Source: Nocardioides sp. PD653-B2
Lineage (GTDB): Bacteria; Actinomycetota; Actinomycetes; Propionibacteriales; Nocardioidaceae
Assembly: GCF_002117935.1 (NCBI RefSeq)
Contig: NZ_BDJE01000033.1
Location: 40,777 to 104,776 of the forward strand
Length of the DNA: 64,000 nucleotides
Direction of reading: 5' to 3'
The notes under the pieces are model-generated. The model was not told the DNA's origin. It saw nothing but the letters and a program-made list of their open reading frames with translations, and did not search any database. The position numbers and the translations under genes were made by a program. Positions 39,663 to 48,550 of this stretch are shown here, in pieces; position 1 is the first letter of the stretch; each line of letters begins with the position of its first letter.

Positions 39663-42224
39663 TCACTCGGTCGCGATCGCCCGCAGCACGTCGAGCCTCG
39701 CGGCCCGCCGAGCGGGGAAGATCGCAGCCAGCACACCGATCACGACCGACAGCACCAAGAACACCACCAGCTGGGTGAGCGGCACGCTGATGACCTCGAG
39801 CCCCTGGTCGCGGACTGCATACATCAACGCAACCCCGAAGCCGGTCCCGAGCACCACGCCGAGGATCGCGCCGAGCACCGCGATCACCACGGACTCGAGC
39901 GTGATCATGGTGCGCAGCTGGGCCCGGCTGACCCCGATCGCCCGCAGCAGCCCCACCTCGCGGGTCCGCTCGATGACCGACAGCGCGAGGGTGTTCACGA
40001 TGCCGAGCACCGCGATGACCAGCGCCAGCCCGAGCAGCGCGAAGATGATCAGCACGAACTGGTCGATCGGCGCGCGCTGCTCCTGGGCGAACTCCCCCTG
40101 GTCCTTCACCGTGACGACGGGCAGGTCGGCGACGACCGCGTCGAGCCGGTCCTGGACGCCCGGGGAGTCGTCGGTGAAGAGGATCAGCACGTTGTCGCTG
40201 TCGGGGAAACCGGCGTCCGCGAAGTCGCCGGGCGTCAGCAGCACCGGGGCGAACACGACCGGGTTGTCCTCGACGATGCCGGCGACGTCGTAGGTCCGCT
40301 CGCCGGCCGGCATGTCGAAGGTGATCTCGTCGCCGACCCCGAGGTCCTCGTCCCCGGCCCAGGTGCGCTGGAGCAGCACCGACCCGTCGGTGTAGTCGGC
40401 GGGGTCGCCGTCGGACACGTCGAGCTCCAGCAGGTCGACGTCGCCGGGGTCGACAGCCGACACGCCCTGCCTGTCGCCGTCGCGCTGCCCGGCCTGGAAG
40501 CGCTCGCGCACGACGTGCTCGACGCCCTGGACCTGGGCCATCTGGTCGCCGATGGCCGGCGTGAAGGCCGTCCCGATGACGTTGCTGACGACGTAGTCCC
40601 CGACGAAGTTCTCCTCGATCGACTTGTCCACGCTGGCCTTCGCGGAGTCGCCGACGATCGCCATCGTGCAGGCCAGGGTGAGCCCGATCATCAGCGCCGA
40701 GGCGGTGGCCGTCGTACGACGGGGGTTGCGCAGCGCGTTCTGCCCGGCCAGGTTGCCGACCGTGCCGAAGAGCCGGGCGTACGTCGCGCGGGAGGCCGCC
40801 AGGAACGGCCGGCTGATCACCGGGCTCATCGCGGCGACGCCGAGCAGGATCGCGAGGATGCCGCCGCCGGTCTGCCAGCCTCCGTGCGGCAGGTCGGAGA
40901 AGAGTCCCAGCGCGAGCACCACGAGGCCGATCCCGGTGAGCGCGAGTCCCCACCAGAGCCGACGCTGCAGCGACGACTCGGGGAGCGCGACGTCGTCGCG
41001 AAGCGCCTGCACCGGGGCGATCCGGGTGGTCCGGCGGGCCGGCAGCCAGGCCGCCGCCATCGTGACCAGGATGCCGACGACGTAGGACGCGAGGAACGTG
41101 CGCGGCGCGAAGATCAGCGGCTGGCCGGAGAGGTCGAGACCGAAGTTGGCGAAGAGCGCCCGGATGGCCATCGCGAGCAGCACCCCGAGCCCCAGGCCCA
41201 GGGTCGCGCCCAGGAGGCCGAGCACGAACGCCTCGAGCTGCACCGACCACAGGACCTGCCGTTTGGAGGCGCCCAGGGCGCGCAGCAGCGCGAGCTCGCG
41301 GCTGCGCTGGGCGACCAGGATCGAGAACGTGTTGACGATGAGGAACGCCCCGACCACCAGCGAGATGCCGGCGAAGATCAGCAGGAACGTCGTGATGAAG
41401 GAGATGGCCTGCAGCAGGTCGGTGGCCGCCTCGTCGGCGGCGTCGTCGCCGGTCACCGCCTCGACGCCGTCCGGGAGCAGCGGGGCCACGTCGTCGCGCA
41501 GCTGCGCCTGGGAGACGCCGTCGGCGGCGGTCACCCAGACGTCGGTGTAGGCGTCCTGCCCGCCGAGGAAGAGCTTCTGGGCGGTCGGGGTGTCGAAGGC
41601 GGCGTACGTCGCCCCGTTGAGCGAGCCGCCGCTGGGGAAGCCGGCGACGCCGACCAGGGTCGGCGTGAGGTGGGTCGGCAGCCCGCCACCCTCGCTCAGC
41701 GCCGCCGCGGTCGACGGGATGATGTCGACCCGGTCGCCGACCTCGTAGCCCGCGCGCTCCGCGGTGCGCTCGTCGAACACCACCTCGTCGGGCCCGTGCG
41801 GCTCGTGGCCCGAGGTGATGGCGAGGCCCTCGAGCCCGTGGCCGGCCGGCGCGTCGGACCAGTTGCCGCCGATCGCCGGCGGCCCGAAGCCGCTGACCAC
41901 CTTGCCGTCGGCGCTCACGACGAAGACGCCGAACGCGGTGACGTTGCCGTCGACCCGGGCCGCGCCCGGGACCTCGCGCAGGTCGTCGAGCACGCCGGCC
42001 GGGATCGTGACCGTGGACGGCGCCCCGTCGGCCGTCGTCCCCCCGACGGGACGCACGACCACGTCTCCCACCGTGGAGGCGAAGAGCGCCGTGAAGCTGC
42101 GGCTGAGGGTGTCGGAGAAGATCAGCGAGCCCGCGACGAACGCGACGCCGAGCACGATCGCGAAGGTGCTCATCACGAGGCGCACCTTGCGCCCGAGCAG
42201 GCTCTTCAGAGCGGCCCGGATCAT
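39663..42224 (-). CDS. FtsX/MacB-type ABC transporter permease
   Basis: 853-residue permease with the duplicated FtsX topology: TM1 near residues 15-40 followed by a MacB_PCD-type external domain, three TM helices around 255-370 (SFITTFLLIFAGISLVVGAF, RELALLRALGASKRQV), then TM5 near 420, a second external domain, and three final TM helices (LALVIAVLGIVNTLALSVIER, REVGLLRAIGVSRAQL). It probably exports or extracts a lipid or peptide. It follows the ATPase gene by 70 bp, so the two form one transporter. Confidence 0.9.
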   Translation of the reverse strand: MIRAALKSLLGRKVRLVMSTFAIVLGVAFVAGSLIFSDTLSRSFTALFASTVGDVVVRPVGGTTADGAPSTVTIPAGVLDDLREVPGAARVDGNVTAFGVFVVSADGKVVSGFGPPAIGGNWSDAPAGHGLEGLAITSGHEPHGPDEVVFDERTAERAGYEVGDRVDIIPSTAAALSEGGGLPTHLTPTLVGVAGFPSGGSLNGATYAAFDTPTAQKLFLGGQDAYTDVWVTAADGVSQAQLRDDVAPLLPDGVEAVTGDDAADEAATDLLQAISFITTFLLIFAGISLVVGAFLIVNTFSILVAQRSRELALLRALGASKRQVLWSVQLEAFVLGLLGATLGLGLGVLLAMAIRALFANFGLDLSGQPLIFAPRTFLASYVVGILVTMAAAWLPARRTTRIAPVQALRDDVALPESSLQRRLWWGLALTGIGLVVLALGLFSDLPHGGWQTGGGILAILLGVAAMSPVISRPFLAASRATYARLFGTVGNLAGQNALRNPRRTTATASALMIGLTLACTMAIVGDSAKASVDKSIEENFVGDYVVSNVIGTAFTPAIGDQMAQVQGVEHVVRERFQAGQRDGDRQGVSAVDPGDVDLLELDVSDGDPADYTDGSVLLQRTWAGDEDLGVGDEITFDMPAGERTYDVAGIVEDNPVVFAPVLLTPGDFADAGFPDSDNVLILFTDDSPGVQDRLDAVVADLPVVTVKDQGEFAQEQRAPIDQFVLIIFALLGLALVIAVLGIVNTLALSVIERTREVGLLRAIGVSRAQLRTMITLESVVIAVLGAILGVVLGTGFGVALMYAVRDQGLEVISVPLTQLVVFLVLSVVIGVLAAIFPARRAARLDVLRAIATE

Positions 42225-42294
42225 CCGGGGTCCCCGCGGAAGTGTGGGCTGGAGGAGCGAAGCGGGGGAAGCCCGCAGTTTCGTGGGGTGGAGA

Positions 42295-43041
42295 TCATGG
42301 GGTCTGCTCGGCCATCCGGTTCATGACCTCCAGCACCTGTTCGCGAGTCGGCGCCCGCAGCTCGTCGACCACCCGGCCGTCGGCGAGGAAGACGACCCGG
42401 TCGGTGTAGGCCGCGGCGACCGGGTCGTGGGTGACCATCACGACCGTCTGGCCGTACTCGTCGACGCTGCGCCGCAGCAGCTCGAGCACCTCGGCACCGG
42501 AGCGGGAGTCGAGGTTGCCGGTGGGCTCGTCGGCGAAGACGATCCGGGGCCGGCTGGCGAGCGCGCGGGCCACGGCGACGCGCTGCTGCTGGCCGCCCGA
42601 GAGCTCGTTGGGCTTGTGCTCGAGCCGGTCGCCGAGCCCGACGGTCGCGACCACGGTGTCGTACCACGCCTGGTCGGCCTTGCGGCCCGCGATCGCCATC
42701 GGCAGCTGGATGTTCTCCTCCGCCGTCAGCGTCGGCACCAGGTTGAAGGACTGGAACACGAAGCCGATCTCGTCGCGGCGCAGCCGGGTCAGGCCCTTGT
42801 CCTTGAGCTGGGTCAGGTCCTGGTCGCCGATGAACACCGAGCCCGAGTCGGCGGTGTCGAGGGCGGCGCAGCAGTGCATCAGGGTCGACTTGCCGGACCC
42901 GCTCGGTCCCATGACCGCGGTGAACTCGCCGGCGGCGATGTCGAGCGTGACGTCGTCCAACGCGCGCACCAGCGCCTGGCCGGTGCCGTAGGTCTTGGTG
43001 AGGTTGCGGACGCGCGCGGCCGGGGCGGGGGGCTCGGTCAT
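42295..43041 (-). CDS. ABC transporter ATP-binding protein (MacB/LolD type)
   Basis: 248 residues with a complete nucleotide-binding domain: Walker A GPSGSGKST, Q-loop FVFQSFNLVPTLT, signature LSGGQQQRVAVARALA, Walker B IVFADEPTGNLD and H-loop VTHDP. The FQ-F-LVP and EPTGNLDS features are those of the MacB/LolD subfamily, matching the FtsX-type permease that follows. ATG 43041. Confidence 0.93.
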   Translation of the reverse strand: MTEPPAPAARVRNLTKTYGTGQALVRALDDVTLDIAAGEFTAVMGPSGSGKSTLMHCCAALDTADSGSVFIGDQDLTQLKDKGLTRLRRDEIGFVFQSFNLVPTLTAEENIQLPMAIAGRKADQAWYDTVVATVGLGDRLEHKPNELSGGQQQRVAVARALASRPRIVFADEPTGNLDSRSGAEVLELLRRSVDEYGQTVVMVTHDPVAAAYTDRVVFLADGRVVDELRAPTREQVLEVMNRMAEQTP

Positions 43042-43122
43042 GGGTCCAGCCTCCCGTGCCGCGCACCTGCCGCGCCACCTGAATCCCGGCCGACCGACCC
43101 TGACATCCCCCTGATCCGGCTG

Positions 43123-43138
43123 TCGAACATCTGTTCGA
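43123..43138. promoter_or_regulatory. LexA (SOS) box upstream of alkB
   Basis: TCGAACATCTGTTCGA: arms TCGAAC and GTTCGA separated by 4 bases, a perfect match to the actinobacterial LexA consensus TCGAAC-N4-GTTCGA. It lies 20 bases before the alkB ATG, over the -35 region of the promoter whose -10 is at 43147-43152. Confidence 0.88.
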
Positions 43139-43146
43139 TCTCGGGC

Positions 43147-43152
43147 TATGCT
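43147..43152 (+). promoter_or_regulatory. -10 box for leaderless alkB
   Basis: TATGCT, exactly 6 bases before ATG 43159 and 8 bases after the LexA box. Confidence 0.6.
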
Positions 43153-43158
43153 CGGGAC

Positions 43159-43773
43159 ATGGACTTCCAGGGTTCGCTCTTCGCGGCGCCTCCCGCCGAG
43201 GTGCCGACCTTCGACGGGCTGGAGCGCCGCACCCTCACCCGCGGTGCGTGGGTGGACGTGCACCCCGCGTGGCTGCCGGAGGCCGACGACGTCTTCGAGC
43301 TGATGCTGCGCGACGTCCCCTGGAGGGCCGAGCGGCGGCAGATGTACGACCGTGAGGTCGCCGTACCCCGGCTCCTGCACATGTACGGCGCCGGGGACCC
43401 GCTCCCCCACCCGGCGCTGGCCCGGGCGCGGGGCGCCCTGTCCGCGCACTACCGCCCCGTGCTCGGGGAGCCGTTCACGACCGCCGGGTGCTGCTACTAC
43501 CGCGACGGCCGCGACAGCGTCGCCTGGCACGGCGACACCATCGGCCGCGGCAAGACCCAGGACACGATGGTCGCGATCGTCTCGCTCGGCGACCCGCGGC
43601 GCCTGATGCTCCGCCCGCGGGCCGGCGGCGCCTCGATCTCGGTCGAGATGGGCCACGGCGACCTGCTCGTCATGGGCGGCTCCTGCCAGCGCACCTGGGA
43701 GCACGCCGTGCCCAAGGTCGCGCACGCGGGGCCGCGGGTGTCGGTGCAGTTCCGTCCGCTCAACGTGTTCTGA
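43159..43773 (+). CDS. alkB: AlkB-type 2-oxoglutarate/Fe(II) dioxygenase (alkylation repair)
   Basis: 204 residues. Iron ligands His124 and Asp126 (VAWHGDTIG) and His182 (WEHAV); 2-oxoglutarate arginines in RVSVQFR (193-199). CYYRDGRDSVAWH is the typical AlkB core. AlkB-family enzymes oxidatively remove alkyl groups such as 1-methyladenine and 3-methylcytosine from DNA. The perfect LexA box and overlapping promoter show SOS control. The TGA stop starts a repeat element. Confidence 0.9.
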   Translation: MDFQGSLFAAPPAEVPTFDGLERRTLTRGAWVDVHPAWLPEADDVFELMLRDVPWRAERRQMYDREVAVPRLLHMYGAGDPLPHPALARARGALSAHYRPVLGEPFTTAGCCYYRDGRDSVAWHGDTIGRGKTQDTMVAIVSLGDPRRLMLRPRAGGASISVEMGHGDLLVMGGSCQRTWEHAVPKVAHAGPRVSVQFRPLNVF

Positions 43774-44040
43774 GCACCGCCCTGCCCGAGCTCGCGAGGG
43801 CAGGGAGCTCGGTGCCAGGTCGAGTAGCGCCCGCGACCGACGGAGGAGGTCGCGACGGCGCGTATCGAGACCCAGGTCTCGATACGCTCGCTGGCGCTCG
43901 CTACTCGACCACCGAGGAACACGCGGCCGCGACCGACGGAGGAGGTCGCGACGGCGCGTGTCGAGACCCAGGTCTCGATACGCTCGCTGGCGCTCGCTAC
44001 TCGACCACCGAGGAACACTCGGCCACCGACTCGTCACTCG
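43774..44040. repeat. Two 96-bp-period direct repeats with long hairpins
   Basis: Two units of about 92 bp start at 43831 and 43927 (period 96). Each holds CGCGACCGACGGAGGAGGTC, a hairpin, CGCTCGCTGGCGCTCGCTAC and CGACCACCGAGGAACAC. The hairpin in unit 1 is perfect: CGTATCGAGACC (43861-43872), CA, GGTCTCGATACG (43875-43886); unit 2 has one mismatch. The left flank from the alkB stop (GAGCACCGCCCTGCCCGAGC) is a diverged form of the serA/lemA element. This fills the 306-bp gap before gnd; no gene is seen here. Confidence 0.92.
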
Positions 44041-44079
44041 ACTGAGGGACGATTTGGGGCACCGAGGTTGGGTGGTGCC

Positions 44080-45516
44080 ATGGACGCACGCGCAACGATC
44101 GGACTCACCGGCCTGGCCGTCATGGGACGCAACCTGGCCCGCAACATCGCCCGGCACGGGCACACCATCGCGGTGCACAACCGCACCACGGCCAAGATGA
44201 CCGCCCTGATCGAGGAGTACGGCGACGAGGGCGACTTCGTCGGGTCGGAGTCGCTCGAGGACTTCGTCGCGAGCATCCAGCGGCCGCGAGCGATCGTGAT
44301 CATGGTGAAGGCCGGCGAGCCGACCGACGCCGTCATCGACGAGCTGGTGCCCTTGCTCGACGAGGGCGACATCGTCGTCGACGGCGGCAACGCCCACTTC
44401 ACGGACACCCTGCGCCGCGAGCAGGCGCTGGTCGAGAAGGGCCTGCACTTCGTGGGGATGGGCGTCAGCGGTGGCGAGGAGGGCGCTCTCCACGGCCCCT
44501 CGATCATGGTCGGGGGCTCCGACGAGGCCTACGAGCGGCTCGCTCCGGTGCTCGAGTCGATCGCGGCCGAGGTCGACGGCACGCCCTGCTGCGCACACGT
44601 CGGCCCGGACGCCGCCGGGCACTTCGTGAAGATGGTCCACAACGGCATCGAGTACGCCGACATGCAGCTGATCGCCGAGTCCTACGACCTGCTCCGCCAC
44701 GTCGCCGGGATCGAGCCGGCCGGCATCGCCGAGGTCTTCCGGGAGTGGAACGGCGGCGACCTGGAGTCGTTCCTCATCGAGATCACTGCGGTCGTGCTCG
44801 ACCACACCGACGCCGCCACCGGGAGGCCGTTCGTCGACGTCGTGAAGGACGCCGCCGAGCAGAAGGGCACCGGACGCTGGACGGTCCAGAGCGCGCTCGA
44901 CCTCGGCGTCCCCGTCACCGGCATCGCCGAGGCGACCTTCGCCCGCAGCCTGTCCGGCCACACCGAGCAGCGCGCGGCCGCGAGGAAGGTCTTCGACACC
45001 GACCCCGAAGGGGCGCCGCTCGAGGACCGCGACGCGTTCGTGGACGACGTGCGCGCCGCCCTCTACGCGTCCAAGGTCGTGGCCTACGCGCAGGGCTTCG
45101 ACCAGATCGCGGCCGGCAGCGAGGAGCACGGCTGGGGCGTCGACCTCGGCCTGATGGCGACGACCTGGCGCGGGGGCTGCATCATCCGCGCGCAGTTCCT
45201 CGACCGGATCAAGGAGGCGTACGCCGAGGAGCCCGACCTCACCACGCTGCTGACCACGGCGTACTTCGCCGAGGCGGTCGAGCAGGGAGCCGACGCCTGG
45301 CGCCGGGTCGTCTCGACGGGCGTCGCGGCCGGCGTGCCGATGCCGGCGTTCTCCTCCTCGCTGGCCTACTTCGACGGCCTGCGACGCGAGCACCTGCCCG
45401 CCGCGCTGATCCAGGCGCTGCGCGACAACTTCGGCGCCCACACCTACGCGCGCGTCGACCGGGAGGGCGTCTTCCACACCCACTGGTCCGGCGACCTCGC
45501 GGAGTCCGAGGTCTGA
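44080..45516 (+). CDS. gnd: NADP-dependent 6-phosphogluconate dehydrogenase (decarboxylating)
   Basis: 478 residues, the long form of the enzyme (about 470), which converts 6-phosphogluconate to ribulose 5-phosphate, CO2 and NADPH in the oxidative pentose phosphate pathway. Motifs: Rossmann GLAVMGRNLARNIARHG with the NADP-type NRT (HNRTTAKM), MGVSGGEEGALHGPSIMVGG, catalytic Lys in GHFVKMVHNGIEY, KGTGRW, and the C-terminal FGAHTYARVDREGVFHTHW. ATG 44080 follows a GGTTGGGTGG region. No other pentose-phosphate gene is adjacent. Confidence 0.95.
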   Translation: MDARATIGLTGLAVMGRNLARNIARHGHTIAVHNRTTAKMTALIEEYGDEGDFVGSESLEDFVASIQRPRAIVIMVKAGEPTDAVIDELVPLLDEGDIVVDGGNAHFTDTLRREQALVEKGLHFVGMGVSGGEEGALHGPSIMVGGSDEAYERLAPVLESIAAEVDGTPCCAHVGPDAAGHFVKMVHNGIEYADMQLIAESYDLLRHVAGIEPAGIAEVFREWNGGDLESFLIEITAVVLDHTDAATGRPFVDVVKDAAEQKGTGRWTVQSALDLGVPVTGIAEATFARSLSGHTEQRAAARKVFDTDPEGAPLEDRDAFVDDVRAALYASKVVAYAQGFDQIAAGSEEHGWGVDLGLMATTWRGGCIIRAQFLDRIKEAYAEEPDLTTLLTTAYFAEAVEQGADAWRRVVSTGVAAGVPMPAFSSSLAYFDGLRREHLPAALIQALRDNFGAHTYARVDREGVFHTHWSGDLAESEV

Positions 45517-45551
45517 GGCTTGCCCGGGCCGCCGCGGGGTACCGCCCTGCC

Positions 45552-46184
45552 ATGACCACCACCACCACGACCGAGCCGGAGGAGACAGACTTCGGCCGGC
45601 TTCACATCGCCTTCGACAGCCGCGTGCTGCGACCCCGCTCGTGGACCGAGGCCCAGTCCACCTGGGCGGCGGAGATCCTCGCGACCTCCCCGGCGGGGGA
45701 CGTGCTCGAGCTGTGCTCCGGCGCCGGCCAGATCGGCCTCCTCGCGGTCGCGGACACCGACCGCCGGCTCGTGTGCGTCGACCTCAACCCGGTGGCGTGC
45801 GACTACACCCGCCACAACGCCGCCGCCGCCGGTCTGGCGGACCGGGTCGAGGTCCGCGAGGGCGCCATCGACGAGATGCTCCGCGACAGCGAGCGCTTCG
45901 CGCTGGTGGTCGCCGACCCGCCGTGGGTACGACGTACCGAGGTCGGCCGCTACCCCGAGGACCCGCTCCTCGCGATCGACGGTGGTGACGACGGGATGGA
46001 CGTCGCCTGGATGTGCGTCGACGCCGCGCGCGGGCACCTGCTGCCCGGCGGCTCGCTGCTGCTCCAGATCGGCACCGTCGAGCAGGTCGACGCGCTGCGG
46101 GACCGGCTCCGCGGCGACGAGCTCGCCGTGACCGAGGTCCGCTGGCACGAGCGTGGGGTGCTCGTGCGAGCCGACCGGGTCTAG
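45552..46184 (+). CDS. Class I SAM-dependent methyltransferase (HemK/PrmC-like fold)
   Basis: 210 residues. SAM-binding VLELCSGAGQIGLLA, acidic loop VCVDLNPVACDYTRHNAAAAG, and catalytic DPPW (VVADPPWVRR), the pattern of N-methyltransferases of the PrmC/HemK and RsmC kind. The substrate is unknown; it might be a protein, RNA or small molecule. ATG 45552 lies 35 bp after gnd on the same strand. It converges with the CDGSH gene, 2 bp between stop codons. Confidence 0.85.
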   Translation: MTTTTTTEPEETDFGRLHIAFDSRVLRPRSWTEAQSTWAAEILATSPAGDVLELCSGAGQIGLLAVADTDRRLVCVDLNPVACDYTRHNAAAAGLADRVEVREGAIDEMLRDSERFALVVADPPWVRRTEVGRYPEDPLLAIDGGDDGMDVAWMCVDAARGHLLPGGSLLLQIGTVEQVDALRDRLRGDELAVTEVRWHERGVLVRADRV

Positions 46185-46186
46185 CC

Positions 46187-46390
46187 CTAGGCCGGCCGGA
46201 GGTCGGCGGGCAGCACCTTGTGGGTGCCGTCGCACCACGGGAGCGACGAGGACTTCAGGCAGCGGCACACCGCGGACACGGGCCGGGTGGTCCCGTGCGG
46301 GACGCCGTCCGGGTCCTCGACCGCGTGGTTGCCGCGGATCAGCATCGGGCCGCCGGGGCAGAGGATGGCGTCCGGGTGGTCGAAGCTCAT
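46187..46390 (-). CDS. CDGSH iron-sulfur domain protein
   Basis: 67 residues. Complete 3Cys-1His 2Fe-2S site: Cys42, Cys44, Cys53 and His57 in CRCLKSSSLPWCDGTH. An N-terminal beta hairpin (CPGGPMLIRGNHAVEDPDG) is typical of small bacterial mitoNEET-like proteins. It probably carries electrons or clusters. The ATG overlaps the stop of the diiron-oxidase-like gene by 4 bp, suggesting the two work together, for example with this protein as redox partner. Confidence 0.9.
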   Translation of the reverse strand: MSFDHPDAILCPGGPMLIRGNHAVEDPDGVPHGTTRPVSAVCRCLKSSSLPWCDGTHKVLPADLRPA

Positions 46391-47355
46391 GCGACGTCCT
46401 GGCATTCGGCGGTCAGCTCGGCGGACAGCCAGCGGTCGAGCATCAGCCGGCCGAACCGGTCCTCCAGGTCGAGGCAGGTGAAGGCCCCGAACCACAGGCT
46501 CTCCTCGAGCTGCGGCTCCTCCTCGAGGAGGCTGCCGCAGATCGTGCGCACGGCGAGCTGCTCGTGCACGGCGTCGGCCTCGACGTGCTCGGCGTAGTAG
46601 TCGACGAGCTCCGCGGGGAACTCGAGCCGTTCCAGTCCCTGCATCATCCGCCGCGACGGCAGCGAGCTGGTCGCCTCGAACGCCGCGAGGTGACCCAGGG
46701 CCGCCCCGCGGAACCGCCGGTGCAGGCCGAAGAGCGACATCGCGTTGTTCTGCTCGAGGATCTCGAGCGGCGCCTCGTCGATGTAGGCGCCGTACGACGC
46801 GTCGAGGCCGCTGGCCTCCATGCCGAGGGCGTAGAGGTGGTGGTGCAGGCGGTTGGGGTCGCCGTTGCCGTACTCGTCGTACTGCAGCTCCATCAGGGCG
46901 GCTTTGGACCGGACGCCCAGTCGCGGCACGACCCAAGCGGTCGGGTCGGACTCCTGGAGGTGGTAGATCGAGCGCACCCGCAGCAGCTCGAGGACCTGGT
47001 CGCGGTCGGCGTCGCGGTGCACGTGTGCTGCCAGCGAGACGCCGTCCTGCTCCGCCACCCAGTCGAAGAAGGTCGCGGTGAAGGCACCGGTCGTGGGCGG
47101 CCCGGTCCAGCGCTCGCGCAGCCGGTCCTCGAGGTCACGCTCCAGCTCGGCACGCAGCCGCAGCAGGTCCGGGTCCCACTCGCGCTCGTCGTCGACGTCG
47201 TCGAAGCCGTGGTGGTGGAGCTCGTAGAGGACCCACAGGGCCAGGGCGGCGTCGGTGTCGTCGGTGCCCGCCGGCGCGGAGGGGACATCGGATCCGGTCA
47301 GCAGGCTCTCGAACAGCACCTCGGTCAGGGCGCCTCGGGGACGGGGGATCTTCAT
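46387..47355 (-). CDS. Haem-oxygenase-like diiron/iron redox enzyme (HDO family)
   Basis: 322 residues, annotated elsewhere as iron-containing redox enzyme family. The core helices carry ALMELQYDEYGNGDPNRLHHHLY and VEADAVHEQLAVR, typical of haem-oxygenase-like diiron proteins such as CADD, UndA and BesC. The N-terminal 60 residues are extra (DAALALWVLYELHHHGFDDVDD). The reaction is unknown: known relatives oxidatively cleave amino acids, fatty acids or N-hydroxylate. ATG 47355 has AGGAAGG nearby; the CDGSH gene follows with a 4-bp overlap. Confidence 0.83.
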   Translation of the reverse strand: MKIPRPRGALTEVLFESLLTGSDVPSAPAGTDDTDAALALWVLYELHHHGFDDVDDEREWDPDLLRLRAELERDLEDRLRERWTGPPTTGAFTATFFDWVAEQDGVSLAAHVHRDADRDQVLELLRVRSIYHLQESDPTAWVVPRLGVRSKAALMELQYDEYGNGDPNRLHHHLYALGMEASGLDASYGAYIDEAPLEILEQNNAMSLFGLHRRFRGAALGHLAAFEATSSLPSRRMMQGLERLEFPAELVDYYAEHVEADAVHEQLAVRTICGSLLEEEPQLEESLWFGAFTCLDLEDRFGRLMLDRWLSAELTAECQDVA

Positions 47356-47422
47356 GACCTTCCTGTACCCGCCCCACCCGTCCACAACGCCACCCTTTTG
47401 GGTCGGGTGGTACGACGGAGGC

Positions 47423-48301
47423 ATGACTCAGAACACGGCCGAGATCAGCGCCACCCCGTCCGGGACGTTCCAGCTCGGCGGCGACCTGCCCGTCGTCCGT
47501 CTCGGCTACGGCACCATGCAATTGCCCGGAGAAGGTGTGTGGGGGCCGCCGCGAGACCACGGCGAGGCGATCCTGGTGCTGCGCCGGGCCGTCGAGCTCG
47601 GCATCACGTTCTTCGACACGGCCGACTCCTACGGCCCGGAGGTCGCCGAGGCGCTGCTCAAGGACGCCCTGCACCCGTACGCCGACGACGTGGTGATCGC
47701 CACCAAGGCGGGGCTGACCCGCCAGGGCCCGGGCGAGTGGACGCAGCTCGGCTTCCCGCCGTACCTCCGCCAGCAGTGCGAGCTGAGCCTGCGCCGGCTC
47801 GGCCTCGACACCATCGACCTCTACCAGCTGCACCGCATCGACGACGCGTACCCGCTCGAGGACCAGGTCGGCGAGCTCAAGGCGCTCCAGGACGAGGGCA
47901 AGATCCGGCACATCGGGCTGTCCGAGGTGGACGTCGACCAGCTCGAAGCGGCGCAGAAGGTCGCCACGATCGTGTCGGTGCAGAACCGCTTCAGCCTCGG
48001 CACCCGCAACGCCGACGACCTGCTCGCGCACTGCGAGGAGAACGACATCGCGTTCATCCCGTGGCGCCCGCTCGCCGACCACGTCGACGGTGATGACACC
48101 ATCTCGACGATCGCCGAGGCGCACGACGCGTCCGCTGCTCAGGTCGCCATCGCGTGGCTGCTGCAGCTGTCGCCGGTGATGCTGCCGATCCCGGGCACGT
48201 CGAGCGTCGCGCACCTCGAGCAGAACACCGCCGCCGCCGCGATCCGGCTGAGCGACGACGAGATGATGACCCTCAGCGCGCTCTCCTCGTCGGCCGAGTA
48301 G
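47423..48301 (+). CDS. Aldo/keto reductase
   Basis: 292 residues. AKR tetrad region: FFDTADSYG (Asp, Tyr), VVIATKAGL (Lys), LYQLHRID (His). GLSEVDVDQLEAA and the NADP-binding C-terminus VMLPIPGTSSVAHLEQN are typical of the Tas/YajO branch. It reduces an aldehyde or ketone; the substrate is unknown. A -10-like TACGAC sits 6 bases before the ATG and GGAGG overlaps the spacer. Divergent from the HDO gene. Its TAG stop is part of the following repeat array. Confidence 0.88.
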   Translation: MTQNTAEISATPSGTFQLGGDLPVVRLGYGTMQLPGEGVWGPPRDHGEAILVLRRAVELGITFFDTADSYGPEVAEALLKDALHPYADDVVIATKAGLTRQGPGEWTQLGFPPYLRQQCELSLRRLGLDTIDLYQLHRIDDAYPLEDQVGELKALQDEGKIRHIGLSEVDVDQLEAAQKVATIVSVQNRFSLGTRNADDLLAHCEENDIAFIPWRPLADHVDGDDTISTIAEAHDASAAQVAIAWLLQLSPVMLPIPGTSSVAHLEQNTAAAAIRLSDDEMMTLSALSSSAE

Positions 48302-48550
48302 GGAGCCTCGCCGGTCGACTAGGGAGTTTCGCCGGTCGAGTAGCGAGCGCCAGCGAGCGTGTCCCCGTCGGTCGAGTAGCGAGCCTCGCCGGTCGAGTAG
48401 GGAGTTTCGCCGGTCGAGTAGCGAGCGCCAGCGAGCGTATCGAGACCCGTGTGGGTCTCGATACGCCGGTCGCGAGCTCGTCCCTCGCTCGCGCGGCTAC
48501 TCGACCTGGCTGCTGCGTCCCAGCCTTCGCGAGCTCAGGCTGGGGCAGCT
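48302..48550. repeat. Repeat array between two stop codons, with a 13-bp-arm hairpin
   Basis: Left part: several units of GTCGAGTAGNGAG (for example GGTCGAGTAGGGAGTTTCGC twice and GTCGAGTAGCGAGCGCCAGC twice); the aldo/keto reductase stop TAG is the first. Middle: hairpin CGTATCGAGACCC (48436-48448), GTGT, GGGTCTCGATACG (48453-48465). Right part: inverted copy of the serA element, ending GGGGCAGCTCAG at the lemA stop codon. The hairpin is the same family as that at 43861-43886. No gene is seen. Confidence 0.92.
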
